From Syntrophomonas sp. UBA1376 (GTDB taxonomy: Bacteria; Bacillota; Syntrophomonadia; Syntrophomonadales; Syntrophomonadaceae), in the NCBI GenBank assembly GCA_002305535.1, contig DBRE01000045.1, positions 1-42,911 of the forward strand: DNA of 42,911 nt, given 5' to 3'. This document shows positions 9,520 to 16,838 of this stretch, in pieces; position 1 is the first letter of the stretch; each line of letters opens with the position of its first letter. The position numbers and the translations under genes are program-made. The notes beneath the pieces are model-generated. The model saw only the letters and a list, made by a program, of their open reading frames with translations. It was not told the origin of the DNA and made no database searches.

Positions 9520-10808
9520 TGACAGAGCTCTATGCTTAGCTGCAAAAGTGTAGTGCGGTCATTCTTCTGAGGATCTTCCAGAACCACTTCGAGAAGATGC
9601 TGGAGCAACTTGCCCATAGCCGGACCGGGAGAGATACCTATTTCTATCAAATCCTGACCATTGATGGCCAAATCATGAATGGTCCGTGGAAGATTCTCGC
9701 TGAGGGTCTGCTCTATCTCCGTCTGCATTTTATCTAGAGATGAAAAGTCAAAAGGAGGCGCCGAACCCAATATATCCGCCTTCTGCAGGTCATATAGATC
9801 CGTCAGATTATCTTTGCCCACCTGGCTGATCAGCTTCTTGAGATTAGCATCTCTTAGACGGGCAAAGCGAGTCATATGCGCACCTACCAGAGTAGTGACA
9901 TCCTCAATAGTCTTATTATCATATTTCAGACGCTCTAGACTAGAGCGGGTCATCTCTTGCCCTTTAAGATGATGCCCGTAAAAGTGTCCTACTCCATCAG
10001 CATCCTGAGTGAAGGTGGCGGGTTTGCCTATATCATGGAAGAGGGCTGCCAGCCGCACCTTAAGGCGAGGCGGCGATGCTTCTAAAACTGCCAGAGCATG
10101 CTGGAAAACATCCTTGTCATGGTTTTTGTTGTGCTGGTCAAAGTTGACCATGGGCATGGCTTCGGGAAGCACATGAACCAGGAGATCATTAGCCAGCAGC
10201 AGTTCCATTCCCCGGGAGGGGTGATCAGACAATAATATCCGATTGAACTCATCGCGGATCCTCTCCACGGAAACCTTAGCAAGAAGATCATGCAGATCAA
10301 GAATAGCCTCGGTCACAGTAGGGTGCAAAGAAAAATCAAGGCCGACCGCAAAACGAATAGCTCGCAGCATACGTAGGGGATCTTCTTGGAACCGCTCCAT
10401 AGACTGATTCAGCGGTGATCTGACTATTTGCTCTTTTAAGTCTTTGCGACCTCCAAAGGGATCGTGGATCACGCCATTTTCATCCATGGCAATGGCATTA
10501 ATGGTAAAATCACGCCGCCGTAAATCCTCGTATAGGTCTGGCTGCCCTTCAATAATACCTTTGAAAGTAGATACCTCTACAGGTACCCCATCCATCATTA
10601 CCATCACTGTTCCATGTCCAATGCCCACCGGCACAGTCTTTGGGAATATCGTCATGATTTCCTGGGGAAGTGCAGAGGTAGCTACATCATAATCTGTAGG
10701 AGGCTTTTCCATCAATAAATCCCGTACGCACCCGCCCACAGCGAAAGCTTCTCTATTATGATCGTTTAATATATCTATTACTTTTCTAACATTGGGCGGT
10801 AATATCAT
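9516..10808 (-). CDS. cca: CCA-adding enzyme / tRNA nucleotidyltransferase
   Basis: A 430-residue class II tRNA nucleotidyltransferase/poly(A) polymerase-type protein that adds or repairs the 3' CCA of tRNAs. ATG 10808 is chosen because GGAGG lies nine bases upstream; the longer in-frame start at 10844 falls inside the putative promoter. The nucleotidyltransferase head shows GGCVRD (25-30), the metal-binding DYD (39-41) and RRDFTINAIA (98-107). An HD domain follows with LFHDIGKPATF (about 257-266). A related CC-adding-only or A-adding-only enzyme cannot be excluded by eye. Its stop overlaps that of the convergent HTH gene. Confidence 0.9.
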   Translation of the reverse strand: MILPPNVRKVIDILNDHNREAFAVGGCVRDLLMEKPPTDYDVATSALPQEIMTIFPKTVPVGIGHGTVMVMMDGVPVEVSTFKGIIEGQPDLYEDLRRRDFTINAIAMDENGVIHDPFGGRKDLKEQIVRSPLNQSMERFQEDPLRMLRAIRFAVGLDFSLHPTVTEAILDLHDLLAKVSVERIRDEFNRILLSDHPSRGMELLLANDLLVHVLPEAMPMVNFDQHNKNHDKDVFQHALAVLEASPPRLKVRLAALFHDIGKPATFTQDADGVGHFYGHHLKGQEMTRSSLERLKYDNKTIEDVTTLVGAHMTRFARLRDANLKKLISQVGKDNLTDLYDLQKADILGSAPPFDFSSLDKMQTEIEQTLSENLPRTIHDLAINGQDLIEIGISPGPAMGKLLQHLLEVVLEDPQKNDRTTLLQLSIELCH

Positions 10809-10843
10809 GTAGTAAGGCCTCCTTAAAGATACTTTATATATCA

Positions 10844-10872
10844 ATTATCCATTACAAGCTTCATTTAGCCAA
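10844..10872 (-). promoter_or_regulatory. Possible promoter of cca
   Basis: On the minus strand TTGGCT (10867-10872) and GATAAT (10844-10849) are separated by 17 bases, 36-64 bases upstream of the chosen cca start. Confidence 0.5.
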
Positions 10873-10904
10873 CTGTTATTAGTCTAAACTTCATAATCGG
10901 CTAT

Positions 10905-10945
10905 ATAAAAACCGGACTACATATATTTGTACAATATAGTCCGGT
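10905..10945 (-). terminator. Terminator of the Mo/W transporter operon
   Basis: ACCGGACTA (10911-10919) pairs with TAGTCCGGT (10937-10945). On the minus strand the stem is followed by a TTTTT run. It lies 26 bases past the ATPase stop. Confidence 0.85.
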
Positions 10946-10970
10946 CAGAGTGGCCAATAGCTGTCTATTG

Positions 10971-12002
10971 TTAGATGAAGCCTAGGCTGGACGCGGGTAT
11001 GTGAAAGTCGATGTTGCTTCCGCAGGTTAAGGGATAGTCATTAAATTCCCGGTGGGAGAGCTTAATCTTGACTTGATGACCCATATCAATCGAAAGGTTA
11101 ACAAAGTCTTTCTGGAAAGAGATCCCAGCAACAACGCCATGGAAACAATTGCTCGACCCGGGTTGACAACCCAAACGTACATCTTTGGATAAGAAATAGA
11201 TGTAAGATAGATTTTGGTTGTTGACTGGCGGAGCGGGGAATATCAACTTTTCATTGCATTTAAAAGTGCCATCAACATATTGGCCAGGAATAATATTTTC
11301 TATCCCTAGAAAAGAAGCCACATCCAAATTATTAGGGTGGCTAAATACCTCATCTGCGGTTCCGGTTTGCGCCAGAGTGCCATCAATCATAACCCCTACA
11401 TGGGTAGCCAAACTCATAGCTTCGTTGAAGTCGTGAGTAATGTGTAGAATTGTGGTGTCAAACTTTTCATGAATCCTCTTCAGCTCCATTTGCAGGGTTT
11501 CCTTACTATTAGGATCCAAAGAACTGAGCGGTTCATCTAATAAAAGGATGGTGGGCTCTATGATCAGAACTCTGGCCAGAGCCACTCGCTGTTGTTCTCC
11601 ACCGCTCAGGGTCAGGGGGAACCGATCTAGCAGGTGGCCAATCCCCAATATATCTACCAGCCGCATCATTTTATCCAGGGCGTCACTCAACGGGAAGCAT
11701 TTTTTAGCACCAAACAGAATATTGTCCTTAACTGTCATGTGAGGAAATAGCATGTAGTCTTGATAGACAAATCCCATTTTCCTGGCTTCTGCCGGCAGAC
11801 GAGTAATATCTTTGTCGAATAGATATACTCGGCCTTTGTCAGGATGGTGAAAACCGGCAATGATCTCAAGCAAAACGGTTTTTCCGGTGCCTGAGGGGCC
11901 AAGTATTACGAAGTATTGCCCCCGGTCCACTTCTAGGTTGATGTTGTTGATGGTAAAGTCACCTAATCGCTTAGAAACGTTTGCTACTTTCAGCACTACC
12001 AT
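10971..12002 (-). CDS. Molybdate/tungstate ABC transporter ATPase
   Basis: A 343-residue ABC ATPase of the ModC/WtpC/TupC type. Motifs in order are Walker A GPSGTGKT (35-42), Q-loop VYQD (79-82), signature LSGGEQQ (132-138), Walker B LLLDEP (153-158) and switch His in HITHD. Residues 240-343 are a C-terminal extension with a TOBE/Mop-like beta character, as in molybdate-type ATPases. It powers the permease just upstream; its start overlaps the permease stop by seven bases (ATGGTAG). Substrate preference (molybdate or tungstate) cannot be read from the ATPase alone. It is under the riboswitch leader at 14476-14634. Confidence 0.88.
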   Translation of the reverse strand: MVVLKVANVSKRLGDFTINNINLEVDRGQYFVILGPSGTGKTVLLEIIAGFHHPDKGRVYLFDKDITRLPAEARKMGFVYQDYMLFPHMTVKDNILFGAKKCFPLSDALDKMMRLVDILGIGHLLDRFPLTLSGGEQQRVALARVLIIEPTILLLDEPLSSLDPNSKETLQMELKRIHEKFDTTILHITHDFNEAMSLATHVGVMIDGTLAQTGTADEVFSHPNNLDVASFLGIENIIPGQYVDGTFKCNEKLIFPAPPVNNQNLSYIYFLSKDVRLGCQPGSSNCFHGVVAGISFQKDFVNLSIDMGHQVKIKLSHREFNDYPLTCGSNIDFHIPASSLGFI

Positions 12003-12835
12003 ACCCCGTCCTTTCCTCGATCAAGTACCGTTGCTCCTGAGCCCAAAGCTTCAAATACCAGCAGTGAGACTACCGAAATCACTATCAATATGGTAGCAGC
12101 TGCCATAGCCAGGCTTAGTTCTCCGGTAGACATATTAAGGAAGAGCGACAGGGGAAGGGTTTCGGTTTTTAGTCGGGTTGCTCCGGCTAACATCAGTGCG
12201 GCTCCGAATTCCCCCAGAGCCTTAGCCCAGGTAATAATAATAGCCGCCATAATACCATTCTTGGCTAAAGGCAAAGTTATCTTTACAAAGGTCTCCAACT
12301 GATTATAGCCTAGACTGCGAGCTACAAATTCCATACGAGTACTGACTGAACTGAAAGCGGTATAGACTACTTTGATCATGTAAGGGACATTTACGAAAAA
12401 CTGCGCCAAAATGATCCCTTTTACTGTAAACACGAACTCAAGTCCCATACGGGCAAGGTTATGACCGAATTGAGTAGTACCAAATAACAGCAGCAGCGCT
12501 ACACCTGAAACAATCGGCGGCAGGGCCAGCGGTATATCCAAAACAGTATTGATTAAGAATGAAAACCTCGAATTAACCCGAGCCAGATAATATCCTATAG
12601 GTATAGCCATCAAGATGCAGAGAAAAGTGGATATTATTGAAGTATAAATACTTAATTTAATGGCAAATATTATTTCCGCACTCTGCAAACTGGTCTTAAA
12701 ATCGGGAACACCCCTAATGATCACCAGCGAAATACTGGCTGTAATCAAGATGACCAGCAGAATCCCCATAAAGAAATTGCCAAACCGGAAGGCACCATTT
12801 ACTGCAGAATTATAAAAGCTATCTTTACTCGTCAT
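11996..12835 (-). CDS. Molybdate/tungstate ABC transporter permease
   Basis: A 279-residue inner-membrane permease of the ModB/WtpB/TupB family, with about six hydrophobic spans. The EAA loop that contacts the ATPase is visible near residue 200 (a VARSLGYNQLETFVKITLPLAKNGI-type stretch, followed by WAKALGEFGAALMLAG, the classic ModB-like motif). The start overlaps the end of the binding-protein gene by 11 bases and the stop overlaps the ATPase start, so translation is probably coupled. Confidence 0.9.
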   Translation of the reverse strand: MTSKDSFYNSAVNGAFRFGNFFMGILLVILITASISLVIIRGVPDFKTSLQSAEIIFAIKLSIYTSIISTFLCILMAIPIGYYLARVNSRFSFLINTVLDIPLALPPIVSGVALLLLFGTTQFGHNLARMGLEFVFTVKGIILAQFFVNVPYMIKVVYTAFSSVSTRMEFVARSLGYNQLETFVKITLPLAKNGIMAAIIITWAKALGEFGAALMLAGATRLKTETLPLSLFLNMSTGELSLAMAAATILIVISVVSLLVFEALGSGATVLDRGKDGVW

Positions 12836-13643
12836 AAGGTTTGTATCCTAGCTCCTTGAATATTTCTTTTCCCTCACCAGTGGCACAAAACTCAATGAAT
12901 TTACCGGCCATTTCCTTGTTTTCAGAACAAGTTAACTCTACTATGGGGATAGTCTTGATTAGGTTTTCATTCTCAGGTATAGCTATAGTTTTTATCTTAT
13001 CCGTAGCATTGACCGTATTTTCTTCCCAAACTATAGAGGCTTCAATTTGGCCCAGCCCCAGGTAGGCAATAAGTTCATTGACAGTAGGAGTGCGTACTTC
13101 TACATTTTTTTCTACATCAGTCATAATACCGTTTTTCTCAAATATTTTATCGGCAATTTTACCGATAGGATTAGCGGTAGGATCTCCCAGACCCACTTTC
13201 ACACCCGGTTTGGCAAAATCCTTCAAACCTGTAATGCCAGCAGGATTATCAATAGGAACGGCAATAACCGGTATATGATAAATAACCCGCTGCTCTTTGG
13301 CTGCAAGTCCTTCTTCGCGCAGCGGTTCCACTTCTTCCTCGGCTCCAGGTACAAAAATATCTCCCTTTTTCAGTAGGATAATTTGGCTGCAGTTTTGAGC
13401 TGATCCGCCATAGGTATATTCCACTTTACAGTTGTATTTCTCTTCAAAAGCAGCCCCGATGGGATCCATAGCTTGACGTAAGCCTGCTCCAGCGTAAACA
13501 TGCAGGACACTTGGTTCATAACTTATTTCCTGTGGTGCTGGTTCTGTGTTTTCCGAGGTGTTATCTCCAGACCCGCATCCTGTTAACATAAATACCATCA
13601 ATAAACTTAATAATAACACCAATAATCGCCGTGTAACCTTCAT
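12825..13643 (-). CDS. Molybdate/tungstate-binding lipoprotein
   Basis: A 272-residue extracellular substrate-binding lipoprotein of the ModA/WtpA type. A lipoprotein signal peptide ends at LTGC with Cys23. The mature part has the expected two-lobe pattern, with LHVYAGAGLRQAMDPIGAAFEEKY near its start and LGDPTANPIGKIADKIFEKNG in the middle, both typical of ModA-like proteins. It follows the DUF364 gene by 18 bases. By family, it captures molybdate or tungstate and delivers it to the permease. Choosing between the two needs alignment of the anion-binding residues. Confidence 0.88.
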   Translation of the reverse strand: MKVTRRLLVLLLSLLMVFMLTGCGSGDNTSENTEPAPQEISYEPSVLHVYAGAGLRQAMDPIGAAFEEKYNCKVEYTYGGSAQNCSQIILLKKGDIFVPGAEEEVEPLREEGLAAKEQRVIYHIPVIAVPIDNPAGITGLKDFAKPGVKVGLGDPTANPIGKIADKIFEKNGIMTDVEKNVEVRTPTVNELIAYLGLGQIEASIVWEENTVNATDKIKTIAIPENENLIKTIPIVELTCSENKEMAGKFIEFCATGEGKEIFKELGYKPYDE

Positions 13644-13661
13644 CCCTTATTCCCCTCTCAA

Positions 13662-14405
13662 CTATTTTGACTTAAAACACAACCTGGGTATTTGATTGAT
13701 ACTGGCTATGGCCGCACAGGTGGTACCGTAAAAGTAGTAGGGCTTATCACCAATGCTGTTTAGAATGGGGAGATAAGTCCCATTAGCTAGTATGGTGCCG
13801 GTAATCAGTAACACGTCTGCACTGTCAATAAGTTTGTTGGTATCCTTGGCACCATCCCATACCACAACTCCATATCTGGTCTGCCCGATATTATCCGGAT
13901 TCAGATCAGTAATGAATACTTGTTCAGGCCCAAATTCGCTGCTGCAGGCATCCAACAGGGCAGGTTGATAGCCAATGATGCCTACCCGGCAAGAACCATG
14001 CTTTTCCCGTAAATAGCCGCATACCCGGCCGGCGCATTCCTCCGGTTCGTTATTAAGGCAATGAATAGTACGATCAGTTTTACCCATTTTGCGGGCCAAG
14101 GCATTAAGAGTGGCTACCAGTAAAGCCTGGTGGCCAGGACGGTCAGGATCCAATTTCAGCACATCTTTGACCAGACCCTTATAAGGCAAAGGATCACCGG
14201 TAAATGCCTGCCCAGCCCAGCCATCGATCTCCGCCTGTACAAGTACTTCCTTGCCTTGCAGCAAAGGGAAGTCCTTTCGATCAGGGTTGCCAATGGCTTC
14301 CTCTTTGGTAAGTGAGCGACTGCTCACAGCTACCGCCAGGCTTTCTGATTCGCCATGTTCCTGCAATAGTGCTGCTAATATCTGCCGAGCATCTTGAAAA
14401 ACCAT
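13662..14405 (-). CDS. DUF364 family protein, first gene of the Mo/W operon
   Basis: A 247-residue DUF364 protein, a Rossmann-like family described as a putative heavy-metal chelation domain. The typical central part is visible: VGIIGYQPALLDAC (nucleotide-fold beta strand and turn), TDLNPDNIGQ and DVLLITGTILANGT (about residues 207-221). AAGGAGATG precedes the ATG. It is the first gene after the riboswitch/terminator leader and is followed by the transporter. DUF364 genes often accompany molybdenum or tungsten transport or corrinoid-type metal genes; a role in handling the metal or cofactor is inferred, not shown. Confidence 0.82.
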   Translation of the reverse strand: MVFQDARQILAALLQEHGESESLAVAVSSRSLTKEEAIGNPDRKDFPLLQGKEVLVQAEIDGWAGQAFTGDPLPYKGLVKDVLKLDPDRPGHQALLVATLNALARKMGKTDRTIHCLNNEPEECAGRVCGYLREKHGSCRVGIIGYQPALLDACSSEFGPEQVFITDLNPDNIGQTRYGVVVWDGAKDTNKLIDSADVLLITGTILANGTYLPILNSIGDKPYYFYGTTCAAIASINQIPRLCFKSK

Positions 14406-14475
14406 TGTTTTTCATCTCCTTAATTTATTACTCAACCCGTTGCCTGCAGAAAATTGGTGATACCAAACGGATATA

Positions 14476-14505
14476 CAAAAGGGCTAAACTAATAAAGTTT
14501 AGCCC
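14476..14505 (-). terminator. Leader terminator controlled by the riboswitch
   Basis: GGGCTAAACT (14481-14490) and AGTTTAGCCC (14496-14505) make a perfect 10-bp stem with a 5-base loop. On the minus strand it is followed by TTTT. It lies about 70 bases before the first gene (DUF364), so it is a leader attenuator, not an end-of-gene terminator. Confidence 0.88.
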
Positions 14506-14531
14506 AGTGCGAAATATCCATAGGGAATTAC

Positions 14532-14634
14532 TGTGAATTTTCTTTCCGCACCGGGAGGCACAGCCGTTTCCCGCTATACCCTATCGGCCTTATACCGTAA
14601 CAAATGTTCCAGGTATAGAGGCTCGAAAATTACA
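14532..14634 (-). ncRNA. Moco/Tuco-type riboswitch (molybdenum or tungsten cofactor)
   Basis: Read on the minus strand, this leader matches the Moco RNA motif of E. coli moaA as I remember it: GCCTCTATACCTGG, then TACGGTAT and GGCCG in the first half, and GCCTCCCGG...GGAAAG in the second. The P1 helix is TGTAATTTTC (14625-14634) with GAAAATTCACA (14532-14542), one base bulged. The P2 pair is ATACC/GGTAT. The long P3 arm of the E. coli version is missing; the Tuco (tungsten cofactor) variant is described as lacking it. CCCGGUGCGGAAA (14543-14555) can instead pair with UUUCGCACUGGG (14503-14514), whose last three bases start the terminator stem, giving a switch: ligand bound, terminator; unbound, antiterminator. 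Confidence 0.8.
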
Positions 14635-14880
14635 GATCACTAATAATATTGAATTGTTTACGGACACCATTCGACGTTAAAGATCAAAATCCTGTTTTCT
14701 ATCCCAACCAACCTAAAGAGCAGCTTCGCTCGGCTTTAGTAGTACCTACCCGAAAATAATCATATTCTTATAATAACTTTCATCCATCAGATGCTAAGCG
14801 CTGGAATATAATCAGTGCCTTTTAGTAGCACTGACTAGCTCAACCTTCTCATCTTTCCTGAACACTTCGAGGATTCTTAG

Positions 14881-14967
14881 TTACCTTTGGTTCCTAAACA
14901 GCCGGAGAGTTGCATAACTTAAGTACATCGTAACAATGAAATGCTCCGGTTATAGAGGCAAAAGTAA
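14881..14967 (-). ncRNA. Candidate second structured RNA in the leader
   Basis: On the minus strand UUACUUUUG (14959-14967) pairs with CAAAGGUAA (14881-14889). Inside, CCGGAG (14944-14949) pairs with CUCCGG (14902-14907), and GCAU/AUGC and CAU/AUG form further steps. Four short blocks, GCCTCTATA, GGAnCATTT, GTTACG and CGGCTGT, occur in the same order as in the riboswitch 260 bases downstream. It has no downstream GCCTCCCGG...GGAAAG part, so it is not a clean second Moco aptamer. Confidence 0.4.
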
Positions 14968-15035
14968 ATTATAAAAATATTCTGAATAGAAGGAATATTT
15001 GGCCCGGTGCAGAAGTTCTTGTCAAAACATTATAG

Positions 15036-15048
15036 CGAACAATGTTCG
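15036..15048. promoter_or_regulatory. Palindrome, possible operator
   Basis: CGAACA-A-TGTTCG is a perfect palindrome directly next to a minus-strand TATAAT (minus GCTATAATG). It resembles a Gram-positive LexA box, but the spacing between GAAC and GTTC is three bases where that box needs four. Confidence 0.3.
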
Positions 15049-15332
15049 GCACGACTGAACAAGGAAGTCGTAAATGGTTTCATAAAATGCGATTCTACTG
15101 AATTTAATAAGATAAGATCATTTGGTAATCCCGAGCTATGATCTTGGCAAAGCAGGAATCTATTAACCGAACTTAAGGGTTTTAAGCCAGTTAGGAGCAC
15201 AGAATGAGAGCGCTTTTGCTTCCGCTGAAAACGAGGAGGTGGTTCATACACAAACATTTTTGAATAGGGAATATAAACGTAAATCATCAAGGACGAAGGG
15301 GAAGGTCAGTATTAAATAGGAGGGATTTATGA

Positions 15333-16601
15333 ATGGACAAAAAACCGGTTTTTTACGGTTGGTGGATCGTAGCGGGGTGCTTCCTGCTGACCTTTACCGG
15401 GATTGGTATCTCTATTAACTCCATTGGGGTTTTCTTGAAACCAGTAACCGAATCATTAGGATTTGACCGGGGGGCGTTTTCCCTATATTTTACTATTGCT
15501 GCCCTTTCCATGGCGTTGGCTGCGCCCTTTATGGGCAAACTGCTCAGCAAATATAATATCCGTGTGGTAATGGGTATAGCCACATCACTTCTGGCCCTTA
15601 GCTTCTTTTTATATTCTCAATCTACCCAATTAATTCATTTCTATCTTCTATCTGTTCTATTGGGAATCGGTTCGGCAGGTACTCATGTAATACCGGTGGC
15701 ATTATTGATAACCAACTGGTTCCAAGAAAAAAGGGGCCTGGCAATAGCTATCGCCTTGGCGGGCAGCGGTATTGGAGGAATGCTGTTTAATCCGGTGGCA
15801 AATTATCTAATAACTACTTATAGCTGGCAAACTGCCTACATGATCCTGGGAGGAATTTTAGCCATCACAACTATTCCGGTGGCTCTTTTCGTCGTCCGGA
15901 TACATCCTTCTGAAATGGGTTTGCAGGCTTATGGGGACACAACTGAGGCAACTGAAACCACTGCTGAGTTGAAAGGATTTACTTTAGGAGAGGCCGTAAA
16001 GACCCCTGGTTTTTGGCTCTTGGCTTTGGTGTTGATGATGATAGGAATAATGAATATGGGAGTTCAGCACCATGTTCCGGCCTACTTAAATGACATTGGG
16101 CATTCACCGGCTTTTGCTGCCAATATTGTGGCACTATTTATGGGAGTTCTGGTACTGGGCAAAATTGTGCTGGGTTCAATATTTGACCGTTATGGCTCCA
16201 GGGTAGGAGTTATCTTCATATTTACTGTATTTGCTTTGGCTTCTTTTATTCTGACTGGTTCGAAAATTGCTGCAGTGGCGATTTTGTTCGGCTTGGTCTT
16301 TGGTTTTGCCAATGCTATAATGACTATTCCAGCTCCGCTTTTAACGGCGGAATTGTTTGGACAGAAAAATTACGGTGTTATATATGGTGTAATGAGTATC
16401 TGTTATACACTAGGATCAGGCATAGGCATGCCTCTTTCGGGATCTATTTTTGATAGCATGGGTAGCTATCTGCCGGCTTTTTATCTGTATATAGGATTGG
16501 CTATCTTTACTATGATTGTAGCTTTATTGGCCTTAAATATCGGGGGTAAAGCCTTGGCTGCCCATCCCGACTATTATGATGGAGAAGAGATAAGTATATG
16601 A
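15333..16601 (+). CDS. MFS transporter, OFA/monocarboxylate type
   Basis: A 422-residue major facilitator protein with about 12 hydrophobic spans and a central polar loop near residues 200-215. The opening KPVFYGWWIVAGCFLLTF and GVFLKPVTESLGFDRG are characteristic of the oxalate/formate antiporter (OFA) and monocarboxylate-type MFS group. AGGAGGG at 15318-15324 lies eight bases before ATG 15333; the ATG at 15329 is in another frame. It is probably a carboxylate importer, exporter or exchanger; the substrate is not readable. The divergent CoA-transferase downstream would fit an organic-acid substrate, but this is inference. Confidence 0.85.
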   Translation: MDKKPVFYGWWIVAGCFLLTFTGIGISINSIGVFLKPVTESLGFDRGAFSLYFTIAALSMALAAPFMGKLLSKYNIRVVMGIATSLLALSFFLYSQSTQLIHFYLLSVLLGIGSAGTHVIPVALLITNWFQEKRGLAIAIALAGSGIGGMLFNPVANYLITTYSWQTAYMILGGILAITTIPVALFVVRIHPSEMGLQAYGDTTEATETTAELKGFTLGEAVKTPGFWLLALVLMMIGIMNMGVQHHVPAYLNDIGHSPAFAANIVALFMGVLVLGKIVLGSIFDRYGSRVGVIFIFTVFALASFILTGSKIAAVAILFGLVFGFANAIMTIPAPLLTAELFGQKNYGVIYGVMSICYTLGSGIGMPLSGSIFDSMGSYLPAFYLYIGLAIFTMIVALLALNIGGKALAAHPDYYDGEEISI

Positions 16602-16699
16602 TATATTGGGGGTTGTAGTGGTACAATCGAGTCAGTGGCGGGAGCCCACTCCTTTGATGCCTGCTGGTGGAGAGCTACCAAAAATCTTGATTGTCGCAC

Positions 16700-16735
16700 G
16701 GTATAAGAGGCCGCCTTAGGGCGGCCTCGCAGACC
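16700..16735. terminator. Strong hairpin after the MFS gene
   Basis: GAGGCCGCC (16707-16715) and GGCGGCCTC (16720-16728) make a perfect 9-bp stem with loop TTAG, extended by CGGT/ACCG. No long T run follows on either strand, so termination efficiency is uncertain. It may serve both convergent genes. Confidence 0.5.
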
Positions 16736-16793
16736 GTCAAAAAAGGCTAATAGCTGCGTTAACTCGGGCACCTCATTGACGGTAATTGCATTA

Positions 16794-16821
16794 CTGGCTA
16801 GGGCTAAAAAGATCTAGCCAG
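16794..16821 (-). terminator. Possible terminator of the CoA-transferase gene
   Basis: CTGGCTAG (16794-16801) pairs with CTAGCCAG (16814-16821), 18 bases past the stop of the minus-strand CoA-transferase. The T run is in the loop, not after the stem, so this is weak. Confidence 0.35.
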
Positions 16822-16838
16822 GTCACCGATGTCATCCT

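Larger units (their letters stand above)
14640..15329. other. Gene-free structured region between divergent operons
   Basis: About 690 bases with no convincing gene. The longest open frame (minus, 15030-15290) has no ribosome-binding site or recognisable sequence. It holds several inverted repeats: CTAAAG/CTTTAG (14713-14739), AATCAGTGC/GCACTGACT (14810-14836), a closed element at 14881-14967, CGAACAATGTTCG (15036-15048) and AAGATCAT/ATGATCTT (15114-15145). The minus-strand transcript of the Mo/W operon may begin within it; no single promoter stands out. Confidence 0.5.

Noticed and set aside
14795..14801. CTGATGGATGAAAG-like sequence near the gap, recalling hammerhead ribozyme cores.
   Set aside because: No helix II can form between the CUGAUG and GAAA parts.
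14902..14950. Plus-strand GGAGAGU...UUAAGU...GCUCC resembling a THF riboswitch.
   Set aside because: The interval between the P1 arms is about 35 bases, far too short, and the conserved pseudoknot parts are missing.
15036..15048. Gram-positive LexA box.
   Set aside because: The spacing between GAAC and GTTC is three, not four; kept only as an unknown palindrome.
15030..15290. An 86-residue minus-strand open frame in the structured gap.
   Set aside because: No ribosome-binding site, no recognisable protein features, and it overlaps hairpins.
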